Positions 13,099 through 21,702 of a DNA stretch of 24,838 nt are shown piece by piece. A program made the position numbers and the translations under genes. The notes beneath the pieces are model-generated. The model did not search any database. It was not told where the DNA came from and saw only the letters and a program-made list of their open reading frames with translations. Each line of letters opens with the position of its first letter. The stretch's first letter is position 1. This DNA comes from Candidatus Zixiibacteriota bacterium (GTDB taxonomy: Bacteria; Zixibacteria; MSB-5A5; GN15; FEB-12). The DNA lies in the NCBI GenBank assembly GCA_030619345.1, contig JAUXBO010000003.1, positions 1-24,838 on the forward strand. Direction: 5' to 3'.

Positions 13099-16000
13099 TT
13101 ACAAGTTTTTCTTTTTACCGGATCCGAATACTCTGCTGATGTCGTCACCGATCACATACAGGCAGGGCAACAGGACCAAAGTTAGCGGTGTCGCGAATAA
13201 TAATCCCCAACCGAGGGCCAAAGCCATCGGCGACATGAACAAGGCGGTCCCGCCGAGTCCATATGCGAGCGGCAGCAGCGCTACCACCGTGGAAAGGGTT
13301 GTCATAACTATCGGTCTCAATCGATTGGCTGCGCCCTCGGAAACAAGCTGCTTCATGCTATCATAGCCGCCTTTCTTTCTGAGCGTATTGAGATGACTCA
13401 CCAGTACCAGGGAATCGTTGACGACCACCCCCGACAGACCGACAATTCCCATTATAGCGACAAAGCTGAACGGCTGGGCATGCATACCAAAAACTATTAT
13501 CACGCCAATTATTCCAAAGGGAATGGCAAGCATGACCAGGATTGGCTGCGTGAACGAATTGAACAGCAATACCAGCAGGAAGTATATAGCGATCAGAGCA
13601 ATTACCATAGTGCGGTACAGTCCGTCCATTGATTCCGCCGTCTCTACCACTTCACCGCCCAGGCCAAGCTGCAAACCCGACCAGTCTTTGTCGATATCAA
13701 AATTGGCAAAAACGGCTTCGGTTACTTCTGTGGGTATTACAATGTCTTGATTTAAATCAGCTTCAATTGTAATTGTCCGTTCACCGTTGTAGTGGCGGTA
13801 GTCAGAATGACCGGGCCCCGATTTAAGTTGCGCAACTTCGCGAAGTGGAATGAGTCGACCCCTGTCATTGGGAATCTGCAGGTTCTTAAGATACTGTTGC
13901 TTCTGCTGTGCTTCCTCGGACATCATGACCCGGAAATCTACATCCTCCTCACCATATCTGACCGAAGTGACTACCTGACCGTCATAGGCAATACGAACGT
14001 TCTGCGCGACATCGGCAACTGTTAATCCCAAACGAGATAGTTTATCGTAGTCGATATCGATAACGACCTGATCTTTGCCGCCTTTATCATCACGAGAAAT
14101 ATCTTTTACGCCTTCGATTGTTCCCAGAAACGCTTCGACTGAGTCGGTCAGTCTTGCTCGCATTTCATCATCAGATCCAATGATTCGAATATTGATTGGC
14201 TTTCCGACCGGGGGGCCGCCGGAATTGATAGAATACATGATATCCTTGAACCCGGACAGGCTGTCAGTTTTTGAACGGAGCTGTTCCACTATCTGGTCGG
14301 CAGTCCGTGATCGGTCGGAGTAGGGTGTCAGGAACACGGTCATAGCACCGTAACTTTCGCTCTCGGCATTCAGCATCACATCAACCCCAATACGAGTGTT
14401 GAAAGAGGCCAACTCATCACCGGAGAACTGCGCAACTATCTCTTCAATCTCCTTGATTTTTGATGAGGTTGTAGCGAGCGGTGTACCGGTGGGCATCTCC
14501 ACCAGAATGAAAAACTCTTGGGCAGAGTCGGAAGGGAACAGAATAAATTTGATATAGCTACCGGCATACCAAAGTGAAGCAGCCAGAATCACAATGGACA
14601 GAGCCACCATCACGTATCTGAATTTCAATAGGTGAATCAGTGTTTTTTGAAACCGATCTCTGACCGGATTAAACCAGGCGCGCATACTGCTCTTCTTACT
14701 TTTTTTCATACTTTGGACCAGATGAGCGGGAAGCGCTATCGAAACCTCCATCAAGGATATGAACAGAGCCAGGCTAATGGCGAGCGGAATGACAAATATG
14801 AATTTTCCAAAAATGCCCGGCATGAAAAACATTGGCGCGAAGACTAAAAATGTTGTGAGAATCGTCGTCAGCACCGGTAGGAACACTTCACTGATTCCGT
14901 TAACGGCCGCGTCAATGGGAGATGCACCACGTTCCCGGTGGGCATATACATTTTCTGCGATAATTATTGCGTCATCAACGATAATCCCAATAACGAGTAC
15001 CAATCCAGTTAGGGTGATAGTATCGAGGTAGGAGCCGAATACCGGAAGGAGATAAATTGCCCCCAGCATCGTCACGGGAATACCTATGGCTACCCAGAAG
15101 GCCATACGTACGCTTAGGAACAGCGGTAAAAGCAGCACAACCAGAATCAGTCCCATCAAGCCATTGGTCAATACAACATCAAAACTGTTGCGTACGACGC
15201 GTGATGTATCATTAGTATAAATTACATTAACATCGCTGTAATTGGAGTTTTCTTTGGCGATCAACTCTTTGATAGCATCAATGGTTCTGATCGCATCTGA
15301 GCTCTTTCTCAGATAGACGAGAAAGGAAATCGCCGGTGTTCCATTCATTCGAGACAGCAGCCGTTCGTTTTCAAAATCATCTCTTATCAAAGCCAGGTCT
15401 TTAACTTTTACAATGGGACCGTCAAAGGAAGAACGGACAATGACATCGCCGACCTCAGCCGGATATTGAAATTGCGCCAGCGTGACAAGATCTTTTTCGC
15501 TTGTATAAGACTCAAAAGTACCCGCAGTGCCATGTATATTGCGAGCTTTGATAGCTCTGATAATATCTCTCATGGGAATTTGGTAATCGGCTAACTTGTC
15601 GGGGGAGACTTCCACCTTTATTTCTCGATCCTGATAGCCATATTTTTTCAGGTGTGAAACTCCGGGTATGTCCTTCAATTTTTTTTCAAACAGTCGGGCG
15701 TGGTCCCGTAAATTTTTGTAAGGGATATTTCCAGTCAATCCGACTTCAATGATTTCCATATCAGCCGAACTCATTTTTGTTACCAATGGAGATTCGGTAA
15801 CTTCTTCGGGGAAGTCAGTTACTCTACTGACAGCTTCTCTGATTTCCGTCTCAATTTTGTCCTGGTTATCAATATTTATGTCCAGCCGCACCATTATCAA
15901 TGAAACGTTTTCCATGGAGTACGACCCATAATTGTCTATGCCGGTGACCGTATCGAGCTCTTCTTCAATCTTGTTTGTGACATTGAGTTCAACATCCTCG

Positions 16001-16170
16001 GGCGAAGCACCGGGATAAAGAGTCATGATGTGCATCATGCCAAAGTCAACATTCGGGTAGATATCCCGCTTGATACCCATGAGAGTACTGATTCCGAGCA
16101 GGATCACCATGACGGTTATTAGCGTTGCCAGTTTGTGGCGTTCGGCAAAAAATCTAAAGAACGATTTCAT
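13099..16170 (-). CDS. RND-family efflux permease, complete
   Basis: A 1023-residue inner-membrane pump, full length for the HAE/AcrB class. The N-terminus has a single helix (LITVMVILLGISTLMGI) followed by a porter loop starting IYPNVDFGMM. The first transmembrane block includes the proton-relay acids D399-D400 in LVIGIIVDDAIIIAEN, and the second ends with VVVNDSLVLVSHLN and PLAYGLGG. The start ATG at 16170 has GGAG eight bases upstream. The gene follows the tolC-type gene by 22 bases, forming a tetR-tolC-RND operon. No HlyD/MFP adaptor gene is present, although RND pumps of this type need one to reach TolC. It is the paralogue of the RND fragment at 1-872, on the opposite strand. Substrate class (drug, lipid or metal) is not clear. 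Confidence 0.96.
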   Translation of the reverse strand: MKSFFRFFAERHKLATLITVMVILLGISTLMGIKRDIYPNVDFGMMHIMTLYPGASPEDVELNVTNKIEEELDTVTGIDNYGSYSMENVSLIMVRLDINIDNQDKIETEIREAVSRVTDFPEEVTESPLVTKMSSADMEIIEVGLTGNIPYKNLRDHARLFEKKLKDIPGVSHLKKYGYQDREIKVEVSPDKLADYQIPMRDIIRAIKARNIHGTAGTFESYTSEKDLVTLAQFQYPAEVGDVIVRSSFDGPIVKVKDLALIRDDFENERLLSRMNGTPAISFLVYLRKSSDAIRTIDAIKELIAKENSNYSDVNVIYTNDTSRVVRNSFDVVLTNGLMGLILVVLLLPLFLSVRMAFWVAIGIPVTMLGAIYLLPVFGSYLDTITLTGLVLVIGIIVDDAIIIAENVYAHRERGASPIDAAVNGISEVFLPVLTTILTTFLVFAPMFFMPGIFGKFIFVIPLAISLALFISLMEVSIALPAHLVQSMKKSKKSSMRAWFNPVRDRFQKTLIHLLKFRYVMVALSIVILAASLWYAGSYIKFILFPSDSAQEFFILVEMPTGTPLATTSSKIKEIEEIVAQFSGDELASFNTRIGVDVMLNAESESYGAMTVFLTPYSDRSRTADQIVEQLRSKTDSLSGFKDIMYSINSGGPPVGKPINIRIIGSDDEMRARLTDSVEAFLGTIEGVKDISRDDKGGKDQVVIDIDYDKLSRLGLTVADVAQNVRIAYDGQVVTSVRYGEEDVDFRVMMSEEAQQKQQYLKNLQIPNDRGRLIPLREVAQLKSGPGHSDYRHYNGERTITIEADLNQDIVIPTEVTEAVFANFDIDKDWSGLQLGLGGEVVETAESMDGLYRTMVIALIAIYFLLVLLFNSFTQPILVMLAIPFGIIGVIIVFGMHAQPFSFVAIMGIVGLSGVVVNDSLVLVSHLNTLRKKGGYDSMKQLVSEGAANRLRPIVMTTLSTVVALLPLAYGLGGTALFMSPMALALGWGLLFATPLTLVLLPCLYVIGDDISRVFGSGKKKNL

Positions 16171-16192
16171 TGGTTAGCTCCAGAATCGTTTG

Positions 16193-17614
16193 TTAATTAT
16201 AAAGCTGATCGGTTAGTTCCTGTAACTGCAGCAATAGCTTATGATACGTCAAAGCATTGACAGCATAGGTCAGTTTGGCCGCTTGTTCGCTGTCGCGACT
16301 CTGGATCACGAATGTCAATTCCCCGCGACCCTGATTATATATTTTCAATTCTTCAGTGGTTTTTCTTTTAGCAGAATCAATCTGTTCCTGATTGAGTTGC
16401 AGAACTGTTTCAAGTTGTGATGCCTGAGTAAGTAGATTGGCAATGGCTGCTGACAGTTCGATGGTAAGCTCTTCGACCTGCTTTTCCAACTGCATTGTCT
16501 GCAAGTCGGTCCGGGCGATGTTTGCTTTGGCCGTTCTGTTACCGGATGGGAAACCCAGCTGCAAACCAATTCTTGCCTCGGGTATATCTGTGGCCAGCGA
16601 CCGACCGTAGGAAACTTCGGCGTTTTTTAAACCGGCCTGAACTACCAGCGCCAGGTCGGCTCGGCCCAGCTCCACGAAACTAGATCGGAGTCGCTTCTGC
16701 TGATCAATTCGAATCGCAAGAGTATTAAGCAATCTGGAATTGTCTTTTAGCTTTACAGTTACTTCGGCAAGAGTTGGCAGGGTGGTTGTTTCATACAGGC
16801 CGTACTCCGGGGTCATCTCATTTATGGTGTTGTCCTGCAGCAAAACAGCAAGCTCGGATTGCAACGCTTTCGAGCGAGACTCTATCAGTAAAAGGCTCTG
16901 TCTGGCGACACGCACCGCATCTTCGGCGCGAATCAAATCAACTTCGTCAATCAAGTTTGAGGCTCTCTTATCACGAGTGCGGTTTAGTTCTTCCTCGCTT
17001 AGGTGCAAGCGTTCAACTACGATTCTATGTTGTTCGAGCAGAAAGACCCAGTCAAGAAATTTGGATGCCGACTGAGCCAGGAAAACTTCCTCATTCTCAA
17101 TCGCGATTACTTCCGAAATATCTATATTGAACTGACTTAAATCATATTGCAGACGGTCCAGAGCGCCGCCTTTATTGCGTAAAAGTGGGTGACTGTAGCC
17201 GACATTGACCCGGTTTTCAAAATAGGAGTCGGGAAGGCCGAGATAGGGATCAGCAGTCAGACTGGCATAGGTCGAAGAAAACGAGGCTGACAATCTTCCT
17301 CCAGTGCTCCAAAATGCTCGCTCCAGTCCGCCGGAGAATGAAACAGCGTCGGTTTTCTCAGGACCGGCTATGGCAAAGGATGGTTCATCATGCGAATAGA
17401 ATAGTGATGATTGAACATTCCAGTCCTGGTTTCCAAGGTAACTGTCTCTCCGTTGCTGTTCAATCTGAGCTGTCAACTTCTCTTTTGCAAACAAGGGATG
17501 AGTCTGAATGAGTCGATCAATAAAGTCGTTTTGAGAAATCGTACCGGCATTCGTGACCGTCCCTATTGATCCCGCTATTAGAAGTTGCAGTATTAGGGAT
17601 TGAACATTACGCAT
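16193..17614 (-). CDS. TolC-family outer-membrane efflux protein
   Basis: A 473-residue protein with a signal peptide (MRNVQSLILQLLIAGSIGTV) and the duplicated coiled-coil/beta-strand plan of outer-membrane efflux channels. Long heptad-rich helices lie around residues 150-290 and 370-470. Strand segments such as NRVNVGYSHPLL and a late ARIGLQLGFPSGNRTAKANI correspond to the two halves. The channel carries substrates from the RND pump across the outer membrane. AGGAGG lies six to seven bases before the ATG at 17614. It sits between the tetR gene (18 bases upstream) and the RND gene (22 bases downstream), so all three are one transcript. Family call is good; sequence divergence is normal for this family. 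Confidence 0.92.
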   Translation of the reverse strand: MRNVQSLILQLLIAGSIGTVTNAGTISQNDFIDRLIQTHPLFAKEKLTAQIEQQRRDSYLGNQDWNVQSSLFYSHDEPSFAIAGPEKTDAVSFSGGLERAFWSTGGRLSASFSSTYASLTADPYLGLPDSYFENRVNVGYSHPLLRNKGGALDRLQYDLSQFNIDISEVIAIENEEVFLAQSASKFLDWVFLLEQHRIVVERLHLSEEELNRTRDKRASNLIDEVDLIRAEDAVRVARQSLLLIESRSKALQSELAVLLQDNTINEMTPEYGLYETTTLPTLAEVTVKLKDNSRLLNTLAIRIDQQKRLRSSFVELGRADLALVVQAGLKNAEVSYGRSLATDIPEARIGLQLGFPSGNRTAKANIARTDLQTMQLEKQVEELTIELSAAIANLLTQASQLETVLQLNQEQIDSAKRKTTEELKIYNQGRGELTFVIQSRDSEQAAKLTYAVNALTYHKLLLQLQELTDQLYN

Positions 17615-17632
17615 CTTTATCCTCCTGGTCTT

Positions 17633-18220
17633 TCATTCTTGATTGCCGCTCTTGCTACTGTTGTGTCTTGCAAGTGTCGCGCCGACCACATCAGCGCCAA
17701 CGTCCATTAGGGTTTTTATGATGTATTCCTGATCGCAATCTTTGATCAACCCGACACAGATCAACGATGCCAACCCGTGTGTAAATATCCACATTTTATT
17801 CAGGAGCCTTCGCCTTTCGGAATCTGATAACGATGCGAAATGTTGATCTTTGGCGAGTTCTCTGTCCAGGGCGTCCAGAATCTCATTAACTACATGGCGG
17901 TAATTGTCCCCTTCCAACATAAGCGTCCGGTATAGCCGACTGTGTTCGCACGCAAACATGGCTACACCCGTTCCCATATTCAGAAAAACACGATCGGTAT
18001 AAGATCGACGGGTGTATTCGAGCAAAGCCTGCTGCGTTTTTCTGATCACCTCCAGAGCCAGTTCATCCATAGTTGCAAAATTATTATAAACGGGAGCTGT
18101 CGATGATCCCAGTTTGTCCGCTACACTGCGGGCGGTCAAATTCCTCAAACCACTCTCTTCAACTATCTCTCCGGCTGCTTCTATGACGTCATCTCTGGTG
18201 TATTTCACTCTAGGTGGCAT
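17633..18220 (-). CDS. TetR-family transcriptional regulator
   Basis: A 195-residue protein with an N-terminal TetR helix-turn-helix (residues ~8-55: TRDDVIEAAGEIVEESGL, then LTARSVADKLGSSTAPVYNN) and an all-helical ligand-binding C-terminus with a cysteine-bearing LICVGLIKDCDQ segment. As first gene of a tetR-tolC-RND operon it most likely represses the pump and is induced by an exported compound. The ATG at 18220 has GGAG about ten bases upstream. Repeated TGTTAG/TAACA half-sites 30-75 bases upstream are good candidates for its operator. The ligand is unknown. Confidence 0.93.
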   Translation of the reverse strand: MPPRVKYTRDDVIEAAGEIVEESGLRNLTARSVADKLGSSTAPVYNNFATMDELALEVIRKTQQALLEYTRRSYTDRVFLNMGTGVAMFACEHSRLYRTLMLEGDNYRHVVNEILDALDRELAKDQHFASLSDSERRRLLNKMWIFTHGLASLICVGLIKDCDQEYIIKTLMDVGADVVGATLARHNSSKSGNQE

Positions 18221-18248
18221 ATCTGACTATCTCCAAACAAGTATTGTG

Positions 18249-18294
18249 TAACATGTGTTAGCTTACGTATGTTAGGTAACAGATGTTTCGTTAG
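18249..18294 (-). promoter_or_regulatory. Candidate TetR operator region
   Basis: TAACATGTGTTA (18249-18260) has perfect five-base inverted arms. TGTTAG recurs at 18256 and 18270 (14 bases apart), with a related CGTTAG at 18289. TTAC/GTAA arms flank 18263-18279. The cluster lies just upstream of the tetR-tolC-RND operon, where an autorepressor would bind. Minus-strand -35/-10 boxes are not convincing. Confidence 0.45.
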
Positions 18295-18435
18295 ATTATC
18301 AAGATCGTTTTTTTAGATTCGGGAGATATTTATATATAGGCAGCAGTCGCGTTGTGACCTAAAACGGTGTAAACTATTGTGTTACAGTAGATATCGGGGT
18401 CGACGTGGCTGCTCAACATCCGGCAGCTCTGCTGT

Positions 18436-19161
18436 TTACTTTTTCGGGTCTTGTGGGGAGCCGCTAATTGATTCGGGTTCTTCAATATCGTACTTCTTCA
18501 TGCGGTATATTAGAACATGCCGAGGGACATTGAGGTATTTAGCCGCTTTAGTCCGATTCCATCCGCATCGCTCAAGAGCATTGCGGACCAGTGATACCTC
18601 GGCTTCGCGAAAGGTGAGGTGCTCTGGTGTTTTTTCCTGAGTTGCGCCGTCCCGTCTTGGGTCAAAGGAACCAAAGTCTTCGGGGAGATCTTTGGGAGTG
18701 AGGGTTTTGCCGCGTCGGAGCACGATCATTCGCTCCACGAGGTTCTCAAGCTCCCGGATGTTTCCGGGCCATGAATGTCTCATGAGTTCATCCATTAACT
18801 TGGATGACAAGATGATATCATCATTGGGAGAGAATTTTCGGATGAATTCCTGTGTCAACACCGGGATATCTTCTTTTCGTTCCAGAAGGGTGGGAATTCT
18901 GATCGGGATTACATTCAGACGGTAGAATAAATCTTCTCTAAACCTGCCCTCAATGACGCGTTCCTGAAGATTAATATTGGTGGCTGCAATGACCCGTACA
19001 TCCACTTCGACAGGACGTTCCGTGCCGAGAGGTTCAACCACCCGTTTCTGTAGGGCACGAAGCAGTTTGGCCTGAAGATCCCCGGCCGTGTCTCCGACTT
19101 CATCCAGAAATAGAGTCCCGCCATTGGCCAATTCAAATTTGCCTTTCTTGTCTTTGACCGC
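18436..19161 (-). pseudogene. NtrC-family sigma-54 activator, 5'-truncated (C-terminal half)
   Basis: Reading from the junction near 19161 down to the TAA at 18436 gives AVKDKKGKFELANGG, then TLFLDEVGD (Walker B), ALQKRVVEPLGTERPVEVDV, a sensor-1 VIAATN, FREDLFYRLNVIPIRIPTL, the WPGNIRELENLVERMI sensor-2 region and a C-terminal Fis-type HTH (NALERCGWNRTKAAKYLNV). These are the second half of the AAA+ domain and the DNA-binding domain of sigma-54 activators. The receiver or sensor domain, Walker A (GESGTGKE) and the GAFTGA sigma-54 contact loop are missing: homology stops where GAFTG would precede AVK, and a stop follows four codons upstream. It cannot hydrolyse ATP or open promoters. A downstream ATG could express a DNA-binding fragment. 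The sequence continues straight into a CusA fragment on the other strand. Confidence 0.85.
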
Positions 19162-19431
19162 AAGAAACCATCAACGATTGAAGATATCCGCGAAGCAACG
19201 GTAGAGGCGGGCAAACGTCGCATACGCCCCGCCCTAATGACCGTGGCCACGACTATCCTCGCCCTGATTCCGGTCCTGACCTCAACGGGTCGGGGAGCGG
19301 ATGTGATGATCCCAATGGCCATCCCTTCCTTTGGCGGTATGACAGTGGTCTTAGTGACGGTTTTCACAGTTCCCACTTTGTACTGTTGGCTGGCTGAGAT
19401 ACGCCTGAAGAAAAAGGAAGTAACGGAGTGA
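19156..19431 (+). pseudogene. CusA/CzcA-type heavy-metal RND permease, C-terminal fragment
   Basis: About 91 codons ending in TGA at 19431 read RKKPSTIEDIREATVEAGKR, then RIRPALMTVATTILALIPVL, TSTGRGADVMIPMAIPSFGG and a last helix VTVFTVPTLYCWLAEI. This is the extreme C-terminus (last two or three helices) of a heavy-metal-efflux RND pump. It is a different subfamily from the two other RND genes in the window. The first ~950 residues are absent: the frame runs back only a few dozen codons into sequence that belongs to the NtrC-like gene on the opposite strand. The breakpoint lies near 19156-19170, where the string GACCGC is compatible with both genes. It is non-functional as it stands. Either a rearrangement or an assembly join could produce it. 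Confidence 0.85.
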
Positions 19432-19526
19432 GTGATAAGCAAACTTCACGACAAATCTATGAGGTTGCACAATCCAATCGGTGAAGTTGTATAAGAGCAA
19501 TCCATCTGTTAGTTCGTGTGGATTTG

Positions 19527-20393
19527 TTAGTACAAAAGGCTAAGCTCTCTGTTGAATTCTGATTCAACATCACATTGAATCATAATCAACTGTTCGCCCT
19601 CAATAACATTCGGTCCTAGATAGTATTCTTCGTCAATTCTACTATTGTATGGTTCGTAGAATCCGAACCCAAGGTAGCGCGAAACAGAATCGGCCAACGC
19701 TACCACCCGTGCTAACTGCTCGGAAGCCGGAGCATGGGCAAGATTGCATTTATGATGATTTGCGACTGCGACTGAGATTGACTTGGGAAAGCTCCAATTA
19801 TCCAGCAGGGCCGCGCCAATATCAGCATGATTGAATCCCAGCTCTTTTTGCTCTTCGATTAAGAAGGCCGTTTGAGAGTCTTTGACGATTCTGATTAGTT
19901 CAGTATAGACATTGGGTGCAGTCTTCAACAGTACCAGCTTTCCAACATCGTGCAAAAGTCCGGCCAGGTATGCTTCCTCTTTATCCAATGCGGTCAGTCG
20001 CTCGGCTATTGTTCTGCAACCTATTGCCGTTGAAAATGAGTGGTGCCATAGGTCGGCGGCTACATTAGCATGAGCACAGTCATCGAACATCTGGAATGTT
20101 GAGGCGGTGATAATGATCGACTTCAATTGATTAAACCCAAGGACTTTGATTGCTTCACCCAGACTTGAGACTCTCTTTATTCGTGCGAACGAGGGAGAAT
20201 TGGACATGCGGACTATCTTCGCAGAGATCGACTGGTCAGCGGAAATACTTCGGGAAATATCAGCTATATTGGAATTAATATCAGAAGTGAGTTTTATCGC
20301 TTTGCTCAGTATTGCAGGGGCTGAAGGAAGATCACCAAGTTTCTCAATGATCTTGTCGATAGTACGCACCTCGTTATTGACATCATTAATCAT
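19527..20393 (-). CDS. HDOD-domain signalling protein
   Basis: A 288-residue cytoplasmic protein. The ATG at 20393 is chosen because GAGG lies nine bases upstream and the HDOD domain begins soon after; the frame stays open to 20489 without domain sense. The HDOD fold spans residues ~15-230: DLPSAPAILSKAI, ISADQSISAKIVRMSNS, VSSLGEAIKVLGFNQLKSII and LAGLLHDVGKLVLL, with H148-D149 and later NHHKC. HDOD proteins are HD-superfamily relatives that usually lack full phosphodiesterase activity and act as signal-transduction scaffolds, often tied to cyclic-di-GMP, chemotaxis or motility. It has no attached receiver or GGDEF domain. It stands alone, downstream of the broken CusA fragment and convergent with it. 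Target unknown. Confidence 0.9.
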   Translation of the reverse strand: MINDVNNEVRTIDKIIEKLGDLPSAPAILSKAIKLTSDINSNIADISRSISADQSISAKIVRMSNSPSFARIKRVSSLGEAIKVLGFNQLKSIIITASTFQMFDDCAHANVAADLWHHSFSTAIGCRTIAERLTALDKEEAYLAGLLHDVGKLVLLKTAPNVYTELIRIVKDSQTAFLIEEQKELGFNHADIGAALLDNWSFPKSISVAVANHHKCNLAHAPASEQLARVVALADSVSRYLGFGFYEPYNSRIDEEYYLGPNVIEGEQLIMIQCDVESEFNRELSLLY

Positions 20394-20728
20394 GGCTAGT
20401 CGCCTCGAATCAGAATATATTTTGAGTAAATTCAGCCCTGGTGTCCCATAACATTGTAAACTACAATATCGACTATATCCCCGAAACATTTAGCTGGTTG
20501 ATAGGAACAGGAGTAGCTTTAATAGTTACGGACTATATTTTGCTCCAAAATATGTTTAAAGAATTCTGAATTATCCTGTGTTTATGCAGACTAGATCTGA
20601 TTCACCGTGTCTCTTGGAAGTATCTGGGGTCGGTCCAAACACTTATGAGACACTTTGTACAGAGAGATGAATGGGGTTATCAATTCGCTACTGTGTGAGA
20701 ATATCGCCGTTGATGTGACAAGGACTTT

Positions 20729-20807
20729 GGGTGGTTAGAAAAAGATGTTACATCCCAGGATGCAGGCTCTCTGATTTCAATTTCGGCGCGACAGGACCTA
20801 ACCACCC
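20729..20807. repeat. 79-base element with perfect 10-bp inverted ends
   Basis: GGGTGGTTAG (20729-20738) and CTAACCACCC (20798-20807) are perfect inverted repeats around 59 bases containing no gene. It could be a small palindromic repeat element, or a hairpin in read-through transcripts just beyond the terminator of the secreted-protein gene. Whether it recurs elsewhere in the genome cannot be seen here. Confidence 0.5.
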
Positions 20808-20821
20808 TCTTATCGAGATAC

Positions 20822-20851
20822 AAAAAAAACCGGCGCCCAAAAGACGCCGGT
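20822..20851 (-). terminator. Intrinsic terminator of the secreted-protein gene
   Basis: On the minus strand ACCGGCG-TCTTTTGGG-CGCCGGT is a perfect seven-base-pair GC-rich stem, followed at once by a run of eight T residues. It starts 23 bases after the stop codon of the gene ending at 20875. Textbook rho-independent form. Confidence 0.93.
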
Positions 20852-20874
20852 CTGGTTTGTAACGGATCGGACAA

Positions 20875-21468
20875 TTAGTTCTGTTCGACCTGTTGCTTCT
20901 GCTCTTTCTGAGCAAGTTCTCTCTTGATCATATCAGCTTTGGCTACTTCGACCTGGTTGCTGATGCGAACAAAATTCTTTCCATAGTCTTTCATCGCCAT
21001 TATCTGGTACGGAGAATAATCGTAATGGCTGTAGACGAACTTCAAATTCACCAACGAGCGAATATCACCGTCGGTCAGATTGATCATCTTCCACTGTGCT
21101 TCCGGTGTCACGCGGTACTTGGCAAAGATCGGTACATAGTGCTTACTCTCGATTTTACCGGTAATCATGACATAGAAATTGCGGGCACTGAGACCATAAT
21201 CTGAAGCGATGTTTATCCAGCGGGAACCTTCGAGTCGTTTATTGACAACTTCCTGGTGACTCACCTTGGCGTCTGAGGCAATCTTGAAAACAACGGCCAG
21301 GTCTTCGTCTTCGATACCCTGTTCAGAAATATCGAGTACAACGTCGTTTTCGATATTGTAGTATTCGCCGATGTTCATGTAGAACTGGGTCTGTTGGTTG
21401 GAGGAAGCCGTAATGTTGGTGGCCAGAAATAGTAAGGCCAAGACTCCCAAAGTTGCGAATTTGCGCAT
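20875..21468 (-). CDS. Secreted protein of unknown function
   Basis: A 197-residue protein starting at the ATG at 21468 with GGGAGA seven bases upstream. It has a signal peptide (MRKFATLGVLALLFLATNIT, probable cleavage near residue 22), so it is exported to the periplasm or surface. The mature part is mixed alpha/beta with no cysteine. Two similar segments, around VVFKIASDAKVSHQEVVNKR (~59-78) and near DIRSLVNLKFVYSHYDYSPY, both have a helix-turn followed by an S-H/Y-D/Q pattern, but I cannot prove a duplication. The C-terminus is a charged, glutamine-rich tail (RELAQKEQKQQVEQN). No family is recognised. It is monocistronic, with its own strong terminator, which suggests appreciable expression. 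It is divergent from the sensor kinase gene across a 314-base gap. Confidence 0.88.
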   Translation of the reverse strand: MRKFATLGVLALLFLATNITASSNQQTQFYMNIGEYYNIENDVVLDISEQGIEDEDLAVVFKIASDAKVSHQEVVNKRLEGSRWINIASDYGLSARNFYVMITGKIESKHYVPIFAKYRVTPEAQWKMINLTDGDIRSLVNLKFVYSHYDYSPYQIMAMKDYGKNFVRISNQVEVAKADMIKRELAQKEQKQQVEQN

Positions 21469-21540
21469 AAGATTCTCTCCCGGATCATTTTGTTTTTGGT
21501 TAGATTTTCATCCTCTTAGCTGAGAGTATCGGAATTGGCC

Positions 21541-21660
21541 ATGCAAATCTCTCGAATTGCCCACTTAATATTACTGTTCGGAATATTGGCTTCAATCTTG
21601 GCTATCATTTGCCAGAAAAAAGCCGAGTTTGCGGGTCACCAGAAGGCACGGATAGCGTGA
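21541..21660 (+). CDS. Possible 39-residue single-helix membrane peptide
   Basis: ATG at 21541 with a GGAA six bases upstream, and TGA at 21658. The predicted product begins MQISRIAHLILLFGILASIL, continues AIICQKKAEF, and has one hydrophobic helix and a basic tail. A cysteine after AII is a poor lipobox. It is too short to judge by codon use; it may be a real small protein, a degraded gene end or chance. Reported only because it has a start, a plausible ribosome site and a membrane-like composition. Confidence 0.25.
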   Translation: MQISRIAHLILLFGILASILAIICQKKAEFAGHQKARIA

Positions 21661-21702
21661 ACACTAATGATTTCAAGATTTATCTGGAATTCCGATACAC
21701 TA

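Larger units (their letters stand above)
20394..20874. other. Intergenic region with a long inverted repeat
   Basis: About 480 bases between two minus-strand genes. No convincing gene is seen. It holds the terminator of the downstream-oriented secreted-protein gene (20822-20851) and a 79-base inverted-repeat element (20729-20807). The rest is AT-rich and presumably includes the HDOD promoter, which I could not place. Confidence 0.5.

Noticed and set aside
18915..19442. Long minus-strand open frame across the NtrC/CusA junction
   Set aside because: It is a shadow frame: both real fragments are coded in other frames with clear family motifs, and this one has none.
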